Assembly: GCA_030039095.1 (NCBI GenBank)
Contig: JASHQP010000027.1
Location: 1-22,454, forward strand
From: Streptosporangiaceae bacterium
Lineage (GTDB): Bacteria > Actinomycetota > Actinomycetes > Streptosporangiales > Streptosporangiaceae
Length of the DNA: 22,454 nucleotides
Direction of reading: 5' to 3'
Below, in pieces: positions 9,341 through 15,602 of this stretch (position 1 is its first letter; each line of letters opens with the position of its first letter). Below the pieces are notes generated by a model that was not told the DNA's origin, searched no databases, and was given only the letters and a program-made list of their open reading frames with translations. The translations under genes were made by a program, and so were the position numbers.

Positions 9341-9989
9341 CGTCAGGACGCTCCTTTGGCGCACAGCGACTCGCTGACGCCCGGCGCCTCGGCGCATCGG
9401 TTCCTCCATCCGCAGGTCGGCCGCCCGTGCCAGGGGCTCGGGCACTCTGCCATGCGTCTAGCCGATTGTGGCGACCGGACGCCAAAGGGGCCATGGGTGA
9501 TGGCTGGGAGGATGCTGAGACATCACTAACGCCAACGTTTCAGCGAGAGCACGCGCATCCTGCGCCAACCGGTCGCCAGCTCGTCTGACCGCCCGCTACC
9601 CCCGGCAAGCGGCCACCACGTGCCAGCCCGATGTGCCCCTCGGTCCAGGGCGCACGTAGCGACAATCAGGGTAGCTCCGGCCGGCTGGCGTCGCACTGCC
9701 AGATCGTCTGACACTAAGTAATAACTCAATCACGATTAGTTAGCTAATGGCAGACGCTAGGCAACGGTTTGGCAACGTCCTGGCTTGCGAGCCGAATGTG
9801 ACCTGGTTCGGCACGTTGCTGATCATCATCACGCGCGGTCCATGCGCCTCTTCGTGACTGGTGGCCAGCGCTACCTTGTCGCCCGGTGGCGCCCCCTACA
9901 CGCCGCGGCTAGGTGCTCGCCTGGCGCAAGGAGGGATGTTATTGGCACGGACCTACGGATAGTCCTCGCAGGAGCGAGCGTGTCGCCGG
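9341..9989. other. Gene-poor stretch with AT-rich patch
   Basis: I see no supported gene here. A 67-codon minus-strand frame from TTG 9729 has no family pattern or ribosome-binding site. The AT-rich patch 9715-9750 contains ATTAG-TTAG-CTAAT (9735-9748), a 5-bp inverted repeat, soon followed by two direct copies of GGCAACG (within 9760-9777). These could be regulatory sites or the edge of a past insertion, but nothing decides it. Confidence 0.5.
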
Positions 9990-10091
9990 ATGATCACGAT
10001 CGCCATCGGCGGCGGCCTAGGTACGGCCGTGGCCGCCGCTTTGGCGATAGCGGGTCTCGTCAGCCGACTGGCGCGGGAACCGGCTCCTTGA
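9990..10091 (+). CDS. Possible 33-residue membrane peptide
   Basis: ATG 9990 opens a 33-codon frame whose product starts MITIAIGGGLGTAVAAALAI and ends REPAP, a single hydrophobic helix followed by a short basic and Pro-rich tail. No good ribosome-binding site sits at the normal distance: GGAGCGAG ends about 12 bases upstream. The gene would be convergent with the peptide array. Hydrophobic frames arise easily in GCC/GGC-rich DNA, so this is a weak call. Confidence 0.2.
   Translation: MITIAIGGGLGTAVAAALAIAGLVSRLAREPAP
10009..10039 (-). terminator. Hairpin downstream of the minigene array
   Basis: Arms 10009-10017 and 10031-10039 (GCGGCGGCC / GGCCGCCGC) are perfectly complementary around a 13-nt loop. 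For minus-strand transcripts leaving the array, this strong stem lies about 80 nt past the last stop codon. There is no U-tract. It is a candidate end point of the array transcript. Confidence 0.4.
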
Positions 10092-10121
10092 TCCTCGCGG
10101 TCATGACGCGGTACGGCTAAG

Positions 10122-10145
10122 TCAGCCCCATTCGACGAACCGCAC
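10122..10145 (-). CDS. Heptapeptide minigene 4, GTG start, same peptide
   Basis: The most diverged copy. Compared with the others it has GTG for ATG, CGG for CGC (both Arg) and GAA for GAG (both Glu). All three changes keep the predicted heptapeptide and its start, while the spacer has diverged more. AGGAAGGAG lies six bases upstream. The pattern suggests selection on the peptide rather than on the DNA or RNA sequence, although three substitutions are a small sample. Confidence 0.6.
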   Translation of the reverse strand: MRFVEWG

Positions 10146-10194
10146 GGGCCTCTCCTTCCTGTGCTGGATGTTCGGTGCTGGCGGATTTGGCTGC

Positions 10195-10218
10195 TCAGCC
10201 CCACTCGACGAAGCGCAT
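10195..10218 (-). CDS. Heptapeptide minigene 3, MRFVEWG
   Basis: An ATG-TGA cistron of eight codons, base-identical to copies 1 and 2. The ribosome-binding site is AGGAAGGAG, five bases before the start. The 50-nt spacer to copy 2 is conserved in its second half and divergent in its first half. Confidence 0.6.
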   Translation of the reverse strand: MRFVEWG

Positions 10219-10268
10219 GGCTGCTCCTTCCTGTGCTGGGTGGCCGGGTGTGGTGTGTGGTGGGCTGC

Positions 10269-10292
10269 TCAGCCCCACTCGACGAAGCGCAT
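10269..10292 (-). CDS. Heptapeptide minigene 2, MRFVEWG
   Basis: An ATG-TGA cistron of eight codons, base-identical to copy 1. It is preceded by AGGAAGGA six bases before the start and by the conserved CCAGCACAGGAAGGA block. It lies 50 nt after the stop of copy 1, so it would be translated independently from its own ribosome-binding site on a polycistronic message. Confidence 0.6.
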   Translation of the reverse strand: MRFVEWG

Positions 10293-10342
10293 GGCTGTTC
10301 CTTCCTGTGCTGGGTGGCCGGGGTGCATGTGTGCTGGGCGGG

Positions 10343-10366
10343 TCAGCCCCACTCGACGAAGCGCAT
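10343..10366 (-). CDS. Heptapeptide minigene 1, MRFVEWG (promoter-proximal)
   Basis: An eight-codon cistron, ATG to TGA. The Shine-Dalgarno sequence AAGGAGG occupies 10377-10371 on the minus strand, four bases before the ATG and the strongest of the four. It is the first cistron after the predicted promoter, with a leader of only about 20 nt. The coding bases are identical to those of copies 2 and 3. The product would be fMet-Arg-Phe-Val-Glu-Trp-Gly. Function is unknown; a minimal RiPP precursor, a signalling peptide or a leader peptide are possible. Confidence 0.6.
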   Translation of the reverse strand: MRFVEWG

Positions 10367-10388
10367 CGCTCCTCCTTCCATGGGCGCC

Positions 10389-10416
10389 GATATATTATGA
10401 TTTGAGCCGAAGACAA
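10389..10416 (-). promoter_or_regulatory. Putative promoter of the minigene array
   Basis: On the minus strand TTGTCT (10416-10411) is followed after 16 nt by TATATC (10394-10389); CATAAT at 10399-10394 is an alternative -10 box. The patch is strikingly AT-rich for this genome and lies just before the first Shine-Dalgarno sequence. Transcription would start about 20 nt before minigene 1. Confidence 0.5.
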
Positions 10417-10529
10417 GCTTTATTTCTCTGCTCCACGCGCACGGTCGACTCCTCCATGTGCGTGGGGATGAGATTGCGTCGGAGGCTCGAGCCGCACGCA
10501 TGGTGGGCAGTACCTGGGGGGAGCTCGCC

Positions 10530-10558
10530 TTGACAGGCTCGATAGCTCTCTGTGACGA
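10530..10558 (+). promoter_or_regulatory. Putative promoter of the GGDEF gene
   Basis: TTGACA at 10530-10535 is a perfect -35 box. A TGACGA/GACGAT hexamer after 17-18 nt is a weaker -10 candidate. The start codon is about 70 bp downstream. No other feature is evident in the 10417-10626 gap. Confidence 0.4.
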
Positions 10559-10626
10559 TGTGACATCTATTCCTTACCGCCCACAAGAAGCCGAGTACGA
10601 CGTTTAAATCATGGCTGGGGGAGTTC

Positions 10627-11937
10627 ATGCCTGCACTCCGCCTGCTTAGTCAAGTATCGGGCGGATTGCTCGCTCTGACACGGCATGTCCGCAGGTGGCA
10701 ACTGTGGACACTGCCGCGCCCTGTGCTCGCGTATGTGCTCTGTATCGATGCGCTTACCCTCTGTGCAATCGTCACGGCGATCGCACGCACCAGGGTCCAG
10801 CCTTCGGACTTGCTCCTGGGCTCAGCTCTGCTGGGTTGCGGTATCGCCGCAATCGAGTCGACGCGAGGCGTCAGGGAGGCGCACGGTGAGGTTGTCAGAG
10901 ACCTGCAGTCAGTGTGGTTTCTGGCGATTGCAGTAGCGTTGCCTCCTGCCTTCGCGTTCATCGCACCGTTTCCGCTGATGATTTACAAGTTGGTCCGCGT
11001 CCCTCGCCTTGTGATCTATCGGCGGGTCATGAGCAACGCCAGCCTGAGCCTGGGCTATGGGTTCGCATCTGTGGTGTTTCACGCGATTCCTACATCGATT
11101 GCGGGACCCTTTCCTGGAGTCGATAGACACGCACTTACCTGGACCGCTAGCGTTGCTTTCTGCGGCCTTGTCGCATGGTTCATAAATTGTGGCCTTGTGG
11201 TACTTGCAATAAAAATCTCCGATCGTGGCGCACGGCTTCGTGATCTCGTAGGCACCAGGGAATCCCTGACGTCTGACCTACTTGAGCTGAGCCTTGCAGT
11301 ATCGATCACCCTTGTCGTCAGGATTAATCCAATACTAATGGCTCTGGCGCTGCCGTCTGTAGTGTTGTGCAAGCGTTCAATTATGCGATCTCAGCTCGTA
11401 TCTCATGCCCGAATTGATCCAAAGACCGGGCTGCTGAATGCGGGGACGTGGCAGCGTGAGGCAGAAGCTGAGTTCTTCAGGGCGCTGCGCCGCAGGGTAC
11501 CCTTGGCTCTTGCGATGGTAAACATAGATCATTTTACTGATGTACACGATATGGCGGGGCAATCCGTTCGTGATCAGCTTATCCGAGACATAGCGAGCAT
11601 GCTCAAAGATCAACTACCTGGACACGATCTGATCGGCCGCTTCGGCAGCGATGAGTTCGCCATCCTGCTGCCGCAGACCGGGCGGGACGAAGCGCTGCGG
11701 ATCAGCGAGCGGTTGCGTGATCACATAGCGGGCGAGCCCATTGCCATCGAGTCCGGCAGCCAGGAAGGCTTCGTTTTCCGCCTGACCGTGTCCATCGGGG
11801 TCGCGATTATGAACGAGTCCAGGCGGGCGCTCGCCGAACTGATCGGCGCCGCGGACAGCGCCCTTGGCCAGGCCAAAAGCTCCGGATGGAGCAAGGTGTA
11901 CGTCCTGCCCGACGCTATCGAGGAGTCGGGGAACTGA
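10627..11937 (+). CDS. Membrane protein with variant GGDEF domain
   Basis: A 436-residue protein. About six hydrophobic segments fill residues 33-250 (for example VLAYVLCIDALTLCAIVTAIA), giving a MASE-like membrane sensor. A GGDEF domain covers about residues 260-432: DPKTGLLNAGTW at its start, NIDHFTDVHD, GRFGSDEFAILL and LTVSIGVAI. The signature is GSDEF (residues 340-344) instead of GGDEF, and the inhibitory RxxD site is absent (PGHD at 332-335). It could therefore be a c-di-GMP synthase without product inhibition, or an inactive GTP- or c-di-GMP-binding sensor. The ATG at 10627 follows GGGGGAG closely. The membrane part and the first third of the GGDEF domain use AT-rich codons unlike the neighbours, suggesting transfer. 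Confidence 0.88.
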   Translation: MPALRLLSQVSGGLLALTRHVRRWQLWTLPRPVLAYVLCIDALTLCAIVTAIARTRVQPSDLLLGSALLGCGIAAIESTRGVREAHGEVVRDLQSVWFLAIAVALPPAFAFIAPFPLMIYKLVRVPRLVIYRRVMSNASLSLGYGFASVVFHAIPTSIAGPFPGVDRHALTWTASVAFCGLVAWFINCGLVVLAIKISDRGARLRDLVGTRESLTSDLLELSLAVSITLVVRINPILMALALPSVVLCKRSIMRSQLVSHARIDPKTGLLNAGTWQREAEAEFFRALRRRVPLALAMVNIDHFTDVHDMAGQSVRDQLIRDIASMLKDQLPGHDLIGRFGSDEFAILLPQTGRDEALRISERLRDHIAGEPIAIESGSQEGFVFRLTVSIGVAIMNESRRALAELIGAADSALGQAKSSGWSKVYVLPDAIEESGN

Positions 11938-12006
11938 AGGCCGTCCGGTTCAGCAGCCAGAACAGTCTCAGTCGGCTCAGGGCGGACCCGCGTGGATCGG
12001 CTGGCA

Positions 12007-12032
12007 GCGCGCAGCCGTCCGTGGCTGCGCGC
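12007..12032 (+). terminator. Hairpin after the GGDEF gene
   Basis: GCGCGCAGCC (12007-12016) and GGCTGCGCGC (12023-12032) form a perfect 10-bp stem with a 6-nt loop, 69 bp after the stop. No real U-tract follows, as is common in actinomycete terminators. Confidence 0.6.
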
Positions 12033-12118
12033 GTTGCCCTGTCGCATTCGAGGGACCCCGGCCCTTGGGTGAGACAATCGCAGTGGCCTGAGTCGATGAG
12101 TCTGGAGGCGTTCCAGCG

Positions 12119-13099
12119 ATGAAAGCTGCGCTCTATGACCGTTTCGGTGCAGCCCGCGAGGTGTTGCGGTTCGAGGAGGTGGATCGGCCGGAGCCTGGCC
12201 CCGGAGAGGTCAGCGTCAAAGTCCACCTTTCCGGCATAAATCCCACCGACTGGAAGTCCCGCAGCGGCGCGACCCCCAGGGCGATCGACGGCTTTCAGAT
12301 CCCACATCACGATGGCGCGGGCGTGATCGACGCGGTTGGCGAGGGCGTGGATCCGGCTCGTATCGGCCAGCGCGTGTGGCTGTGGATGGCGGCGGCCGGC
12401 CGCCGGTGGGGAACGGCCGCCGAGTGGACCGTGGTCCCGGAGCGGAACGCCGTCCCGCTTCCCCCGGGCGTTTCGGCCGAGCTCGGGGCCAGCCTGGGCG
12501 TTCCCGCAATCACGGCTCACCGGTGCCTGTTCGCCGACGGGCCGATCGACGGGAAGACGGTCCTGGTGGCTGGGGGTGCCGGCGCCGTCGGTCACTTCGC
12601 CATCGAGCTGGCCAAGCACGCGGGAGCCCGGGTGGTCGCCACGGTCAGCGGGCCGCAGAAGGCCGAGCTGGCCGCGAAGGCAGGCGCGGACCTGGTCGTC
12701 AACTACCGGGAGCCGGACGCAGCCGACCAGATCAGCTCGTTTGCGGGCCAGGGAGGTGTCGACCACGTGGTCGAGCTGGCCCTCGGCGCGAACCTGCAGC
12801 TCGACCTCGCGGTGATAGCGCGGCCAGATGCGCGGATTGTCTGCTACGCCGCAGAAGCGAGCGACCCGGTGGTGCCGGTACGTGCCTGCATGAACGCAAA
12901 CGTCATCCTTAGGTTCGTGCTGCTGTACGGGGTGCCCCAGGAGGCGCTCGAACAAGCCGCTGCGGACATCACGGCAGCGCTCGCGGATGGGGCGCTGACC
13001 GAGCTGCCGGTTACCACGTTCCCGCTGGACGAGATCGCCGCTGCGCAGGACGCGGTCGAGGCCGGGGCGGTGGGCAAGGTTCTCGTGATTCCCGGCTGA
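12119..13099 (+). CDS. Zinc-independent MDR oxidoreductase (quinone reductase type)
   Basis: A 326-residue medium-chain dehydrogenase/reductase. The N-terminal GroES-like domain has GEVSVKVHLSGINPTDWKSR and HHDGAGVIDAVGEGVD. The NADPH-binding Rossmann domain has VLVAGGAGAVGHFAIELAKH near residues 144-163. Cys/His/Glu zinc ligands of true alcohol dehydrogenases are missing, so it belongs with the zeta-crystallin/quinone oxidoreductase group, which reduces quinones or enones with NADPH. The ATG at 12119 has GGAGG ten bases upstream (12104-12108). It may be transcribed with the next gene, 112 bp downstream on the same strand. The physiological substrate is unknown. Confidence 0.92.
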   Translation: MKAALYDRFGAAREVLRFEEVDRPEPGPGEVSVKVHLSGINPTDWKSRSGATPRAIDGFQIPHHDGAGVIDAVGEGVDPARIGQRVWLWMAAAGRRWGTAAEWTVVPERNAVPLPPGVSAELGASLGVPAITAHRCLFADGPIDGKTVLVAGGAGAVGHFAIELAKHAGARVVATVSGPQKAELAAKAGADLVVNYREPDAADQISSFAGQGGVDHVVELALGANLQLDLAVIARPDARIVCYAAEASDPVVPVRACMNANVILRFVLLYGVPQEALEQAAADITAALADGALTELPVTTFPLDEIAAAQDAVEAGAVGKVLVIPG

Positions 13100-13211
13100 T
13101 TCCCGGCAATCCGCCATCAAAGCCGTGCCCGCATCGAGGTTGTGCCGGTCCCTCCCGGGAAGCACCTACCGTGGCCGGCGCAGCGAGCGCAGGGCAGGAT
13201 GAGGTGAAACC

Positions 13212-13859
13212 ATGAAGATTGTCGTGTTCGGCGCTTCAGGTGTCATCGGCCGGGCAATCACCGCAGAACTGCTGGCACGCGGACATACGGTGACGGCAGC
13301 TACCAGAAGTGGCGCGCCGGTCGAGGGTCTGGTCGTGCAGGCCGTCACCGGTGACGCCAGCGATCCGGGCTCGGTGGCGCGGCTCGCCTCCGGGAAGGAT
13401 GCGGTCGTCTCGGCGACCGGCCCGCGCCGCGGCGCCGATGGCGAGGATCCCGAGGACAGCCTGCTCGGCGCCGCTCGAGGTCTGGCCGAGGGCCTCCGCC
13501 GGGCCGGGGTGCGCCGCCTCGTCGTCGTCGGCGGGGCCGGCAGCCTCGAGGTGGCGCCCGGTCAGCGGCTTCTCGACACCCCGGAGTTTCCCCCGTCCTG
13601 GAAGCCCGCCGCCCTTGCGCACGCCAGGACCCTCGAGGAGGTCTACCGCGAGATCGACGATCTCGACTGGACCTACGTCAGCCCGGCCGGGGTGATCGGC
13701 CCGGGGGACCGGACCGGCGAATTCCGGGTCGGCGGGGACCAGTTGCTCGTCGGTGACAACGGCCAGAGCCGGATCAGCATCCCGGACTACGCGATAGCGT
13801 TCGCCGACGAACTGGAGGACGGCGAGGCGTTCCGGCGCCGGATCACCGTGGCCTACTAA
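13212..13859 (+). CDS. NAD(P)-binding atypical SDR (NmrA-like)
   Basis: A 215-residue Rossmann-fold protein starting MKIVVFGASGVIGRAI, with the GxxGxxG dinucleotide-binding motif at residues 7-13 and Arg in AATRSG suited to the NADP phosphate. The later segments RRLVVVGGAGSLE, WTYVSPAGVIGPGDRTGEFR and ISIPDYAIAFADELE match the NAD(P)H-binding YwnB/NmrA-like family (epimerase-like, no strict YxxxK pair). Such proteins act as reductases or redox sensors. The ATG at 13212 is preceded by a GATGAGGTGA stretch. The 112-bp upstream gap holds no clear promoter. Confidence 0.88.
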   Translation: MKIVVFGASGVIGRAITAELLARGHTVTAATRSGAPVEGLVVQAVTGDASDPGSVARLASGKDAVVSATGPRRGADGEDPEDSLLGAARGLAEGLRRAGVRRLVVVGGAGSLEVAPGQRLLDTPEFPPSWKPAALAHARTLEEVYREIDDLDWTYVSPAGVIGPGDRTGEFRVGGDQLLVGDNGQSRISIPDYAIAFADELEDGEAFRRRITVAY

Positions 13860-13965
13860 CCGCGGCCAGCTCTTCCTGCTCGCCCGGGTGCTCGGAGTCG
13901 AGTCTGCCGCCGGCCCATCGTAGGCGGGTGGCAGCGGCCGGGGTGAGCCCCATGCGCGGATCGGT

Positions 13966-15276
13966 CTACGGGCTGAGGCGATGCAGGTCGCGGGGGAACA
14001 GCGTGACCTGCCGCACGTTGGCCGCACCGGTCAGCCGTGCCGTCCAGCGCTCCAGCCCGATGGCGAAGCCGCCGTGCGGCGGCATCCCGTGCTCGAAGAC
14101 CTGCAGGTATCCGGAGAAGGGAGCGGGGTCCTCGCCGCGCTGCGCCAGCGCGGTCAGGTAGTCCGCGTGCCGGTGCAGCCGCTGTCCGCCGGTGACCAGC
14201 TCGAGGCCGCGGAATATCAGGTCGAAGCTGTTGGAGAAGGCCGGCCTCGCCGGGTCGGGGTGGGTGTAGAACGGCCGCTTGGCCATCGGGTACCCGGTCA
14301 CGAACAGGAACTCAGATCCGTGCTCGCGCAGCGCCCAGTCTCCGAGCCAGCGCTCGTCCTCGGGCGAGAGGTCGGGCTCACCCCGCGGGTCGCGGTTCGT
14401 GTGCGCCGCGATCAGTTCCTGGGCGTCGGCGAAGTGGATCTCGGGGATCTGCGCCGGGACCACGGGCGCGGTCAGGCCCAGCAGGTCCAGCGCGGCCCCG
14501 GCGCGCCCGGCCGCCCCGGCCGCCATCCCGGCCACCACGTCGCGGAGCACCGCCATCACGTCGTGATGGTCGTCGATGAAACCGAACTCGGCGTCGAGGC
14601 TGGTGTACTCGGCCAGGTGCCGGGCCGTGTCGTGCGGCTCCGCCCGGAACACGGGCCCCACCTCGAAGACCCGCTCGAACACGCCGACCAGCGCCTGCTT
14701 GTAGAACTGCGGCGACTGAGCCAGATACGCGGGCTGGCCGAAGTAGTCGATGCCGAACACGTTCGCGCCCGACTCGGTGGCCGACCCGACGATCTTCGGA
14801 GTGTGCACCTCGGTGAAGCACAGCGCGTCCAGGGCCGCGCGGAAGCCCGCTACGCTGGCCGCCGCGATCTCGAATCCGGCCCGCAGCGCCGGGTGACGCA
14901 GCGTGGTCGGTGCGTGGTCGAGGATCGTCGGCAGGCCAGCGGTGACCGCGGGCCGGTACAGGTCGAACGGCGGTGGGGCCGCCGGCCCGGACAGCGGCGT
15001 GATCACCGGCACGGTCAGCTCCGCGCCGCCCGGTGCCTGGCCGTTCGCCGTGACCAGGCCGGTGACTTCGACGACGGTTTCCTCGGGCAGGCCGTGGGCC
15101 GCGGCCGGGCCGGCTTCACCGGCGGCCGCGGTAACCACCTGGGCCAGGCCCGACCGGTCCCTGACGATCAGAAAGGTGACCGCCTTGAGCTCACGCCGGC
15201 GGTGCAGCCAGCCGGCGATCCTGACCTGCTCCCCGACATGCTTGGGCAGGTCGGCAGCCAGAACACGAGAGATCAT
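13966..15276 (-). CDS. aspS: Archaeal-type aspartyl-tRNA synthetase, T-box controlled
   Basis: A class IIb synthetase of 436 residues that activates aspartate and charges tRNA-Asp, and perhaps tRNA-Asn. An N-terminal OB-fold anticodon-binding domain (GEQVRIAGWLHRRRELKAVTFLIVRDR) is followed by a catalytic core with TPKIVGSATESGANVF, motif 2 FRAEPHDTARHLAEYTSLDAE and motif 3 GFAIGLERWTARLTG. The length and lack of the bacterial GAD insertion place it with the archaeal, often non-discriminating AspRS, a second copy in some actinomycetes beside the ~590-residue bacterial enzyme. I use the ATG at 15276, right after GGAGGAG. The same frame is open to 15426, but that part lies inside the T-box leader. 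AsnRS is the main alternative, but the leader's specifier codon argues for Asp. Confidence 0.9.
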   Translation of the reverse strand: MISRVLAADLPKHVGEQVRIAGWLHRRRELKAVTFLIVRDRSGLAQVVTAAAGEAGPAAAHGLPEETVVEVTGLVTANGQAPGGAELTVPVITPLSGPAAPPPFDLYRPAVTAGLPTILDHAPTTLRHPALRAGFEIAAASVAGFRAALDALCFTEVHTPKIVGSATESGANVFGIDYFGQPAYLAQSPQFYKQALVGVFERVFEVGPVFRAEPHDTARHLAEYTSLDAEFGFIDDHHDVMAVLRDVVAGMAAGAAGRAGAALDLLGLTAPVVPAQIPEIHFADAQELIAAHTNRDPRGEPDLSPEDERWLGDWALREHGSEFLFVTGYPMAKRPFYTHPDPARPAFSNSFDLIFRGLELVTGGQRLHRHADYLTALAQRGEDPAPFSGYLQVFEHGMPPHGGFAIGLERWTARLTGAANVRQVTLFPRDLHRLSP

Positions 15277-15560
15277 CGCACTCCTCCAGGGATGTGCTCG
15301 ACGACCCCTTGGGAGTGCGGGCGAGAAGGGAACTCGCGGTGCCACCGCACCTTCGCGGCGCCAGATGATGGCGACGCCTCGTTCAGGCCCGTTGACGGGG
15401 GCCGGCCGGCGGGGCATAGGGCACATCGCTGGCTGGTGACGGCCGTTTCTCCCCGCGCTCGGGAGGGTCTTCGCATCGGGGGCGCGAGGCCGCCTTCTCA
15501 GCTGCCGGCTGCTCTCTTCACTCGCGTGACCCCGCGCTACTCGTCTCCGTCAGCGCGTTG
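15277..15560 (-). promoter_or_regulatory. Translational T-box riboswitch, Asp (GAC) specifier
   Basis: On the minus strand the leader folds as a T-box. Stem I: CGCGCT (15557-15552) pairs with AGCGCG (15459-15454), and GGAG (15548-15545) with CTCC (15465-15462). The specifier loop has AGTA (15541-15538) opposite GAA (15472-15470), followed by the codon GAC at 15469-15467. Above it, GGGG/CCCC and CGCGAG (15526-15521)/CTCGCG (15488-15483) enclose AGAGAGC and a GNTG-like GCTG. The antisequestrator is GTGCGG (15350-15345), the 7-nt bulge TGGCACC (15344-15338), GCGAG/CTCGC and CCGCAC (15320-15315). TGGC fits a tRNA ending GCCA (G73), as in tRNA-Asp. Alternatively CGCACTCC (15319-15312) pairs with GGAGTGCG (15284-15277), hiding the ribosome-binding site. 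A TATTCT box at 15572-15567 predicts a start near 15560. Confidence 0.88.
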
Positions 15561-15590
15561 GGACCAAGAATAGCCGCGTCCGCGGGCACA

Positions 15591-15596
15591 TAGCCT
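15591..15596 (+). promoter_or_regulatory. -10 box TAGCCT of a leaderless paiB-like mRNA
   Basis: TAGCCT fits the actinobacterial TANNNT -10 pattern and ends exactly seven bases before the ATG at 15603, so transcription would begin at the start codon. No ribosome-binding site is present, as expected for a leaderless message. The T-box promoter lies back to back on the other strand, with its -10 at 15572-15567. Confidence 0.5.
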
Positions 15597-15602
15597 GGTG
15601 AC

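Larger units (their letters stand above)
10122..10377 (-). repeat. Array of four ~74-bp units, each a minicistron
   Basis: Four imperfect tandem units, with the stop-proximal CAG of each at 10123, 10196, 10270 and 10344 (periods 73, 74 and 74 bp). On the minus strand each unit has a spacer ending in a purine-rich Shine-Dalgarno sequence and a 24-nt cistron encoding MRFVEWG and a stop. In the three downstream units the spacer contains the conserved CCAGCACAGGAAGGA, while the first half of each ~50-nt spacer varies. Because the period is not a multiple of three, no long frame runs through the array in constant register; the repeated coding element is only the heptapeptide. An AT-rich promoter lies just upstream on the same strand (10389-10416). 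Confidence 0.9.

Noticed and set aside
8723..9529. 268-codon plus-strand frame opposite the protease gene
   Set aside because: Antisense to a complete protease with signal peptide and catalytic triad.
9526..9729. 67-codon minus-strand frame from TTG
   Set aside because: Rare start, no SD and no recognisable protein pattern.
10060..10104. 14-codon minus-strand frame MTARIKEPVPAPVG just after the array
   Set aside because: No ribosome-binding site and no repetition; frames this short are expected by chance.
10122..10377. CRISPR-like array (repeats with variable gaps)
   Set aside because: Only four units with imperfect ~50-bp repeats, gaps that are related GC-rich sequence rather than unique spacers, and no cas genes nearby.
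10122..10377. CsrA/RsmA sponge RNA, because each spacer has ACAGGAAGGA
   Set aside because: Actinomycetes generally lack CsrA, and the GGA motifs sit exactly at Shine-Dalgarno distance from conserved start codons.
10161..10533. Plus-strand frames across the minigene array with repeated APSCAGWPG-like words
   Set aside because: No ribosome-binding sites, and the frame shifts from unit to unit because the period is 73/74. The minus strand has an SD, start and stop in every unit.
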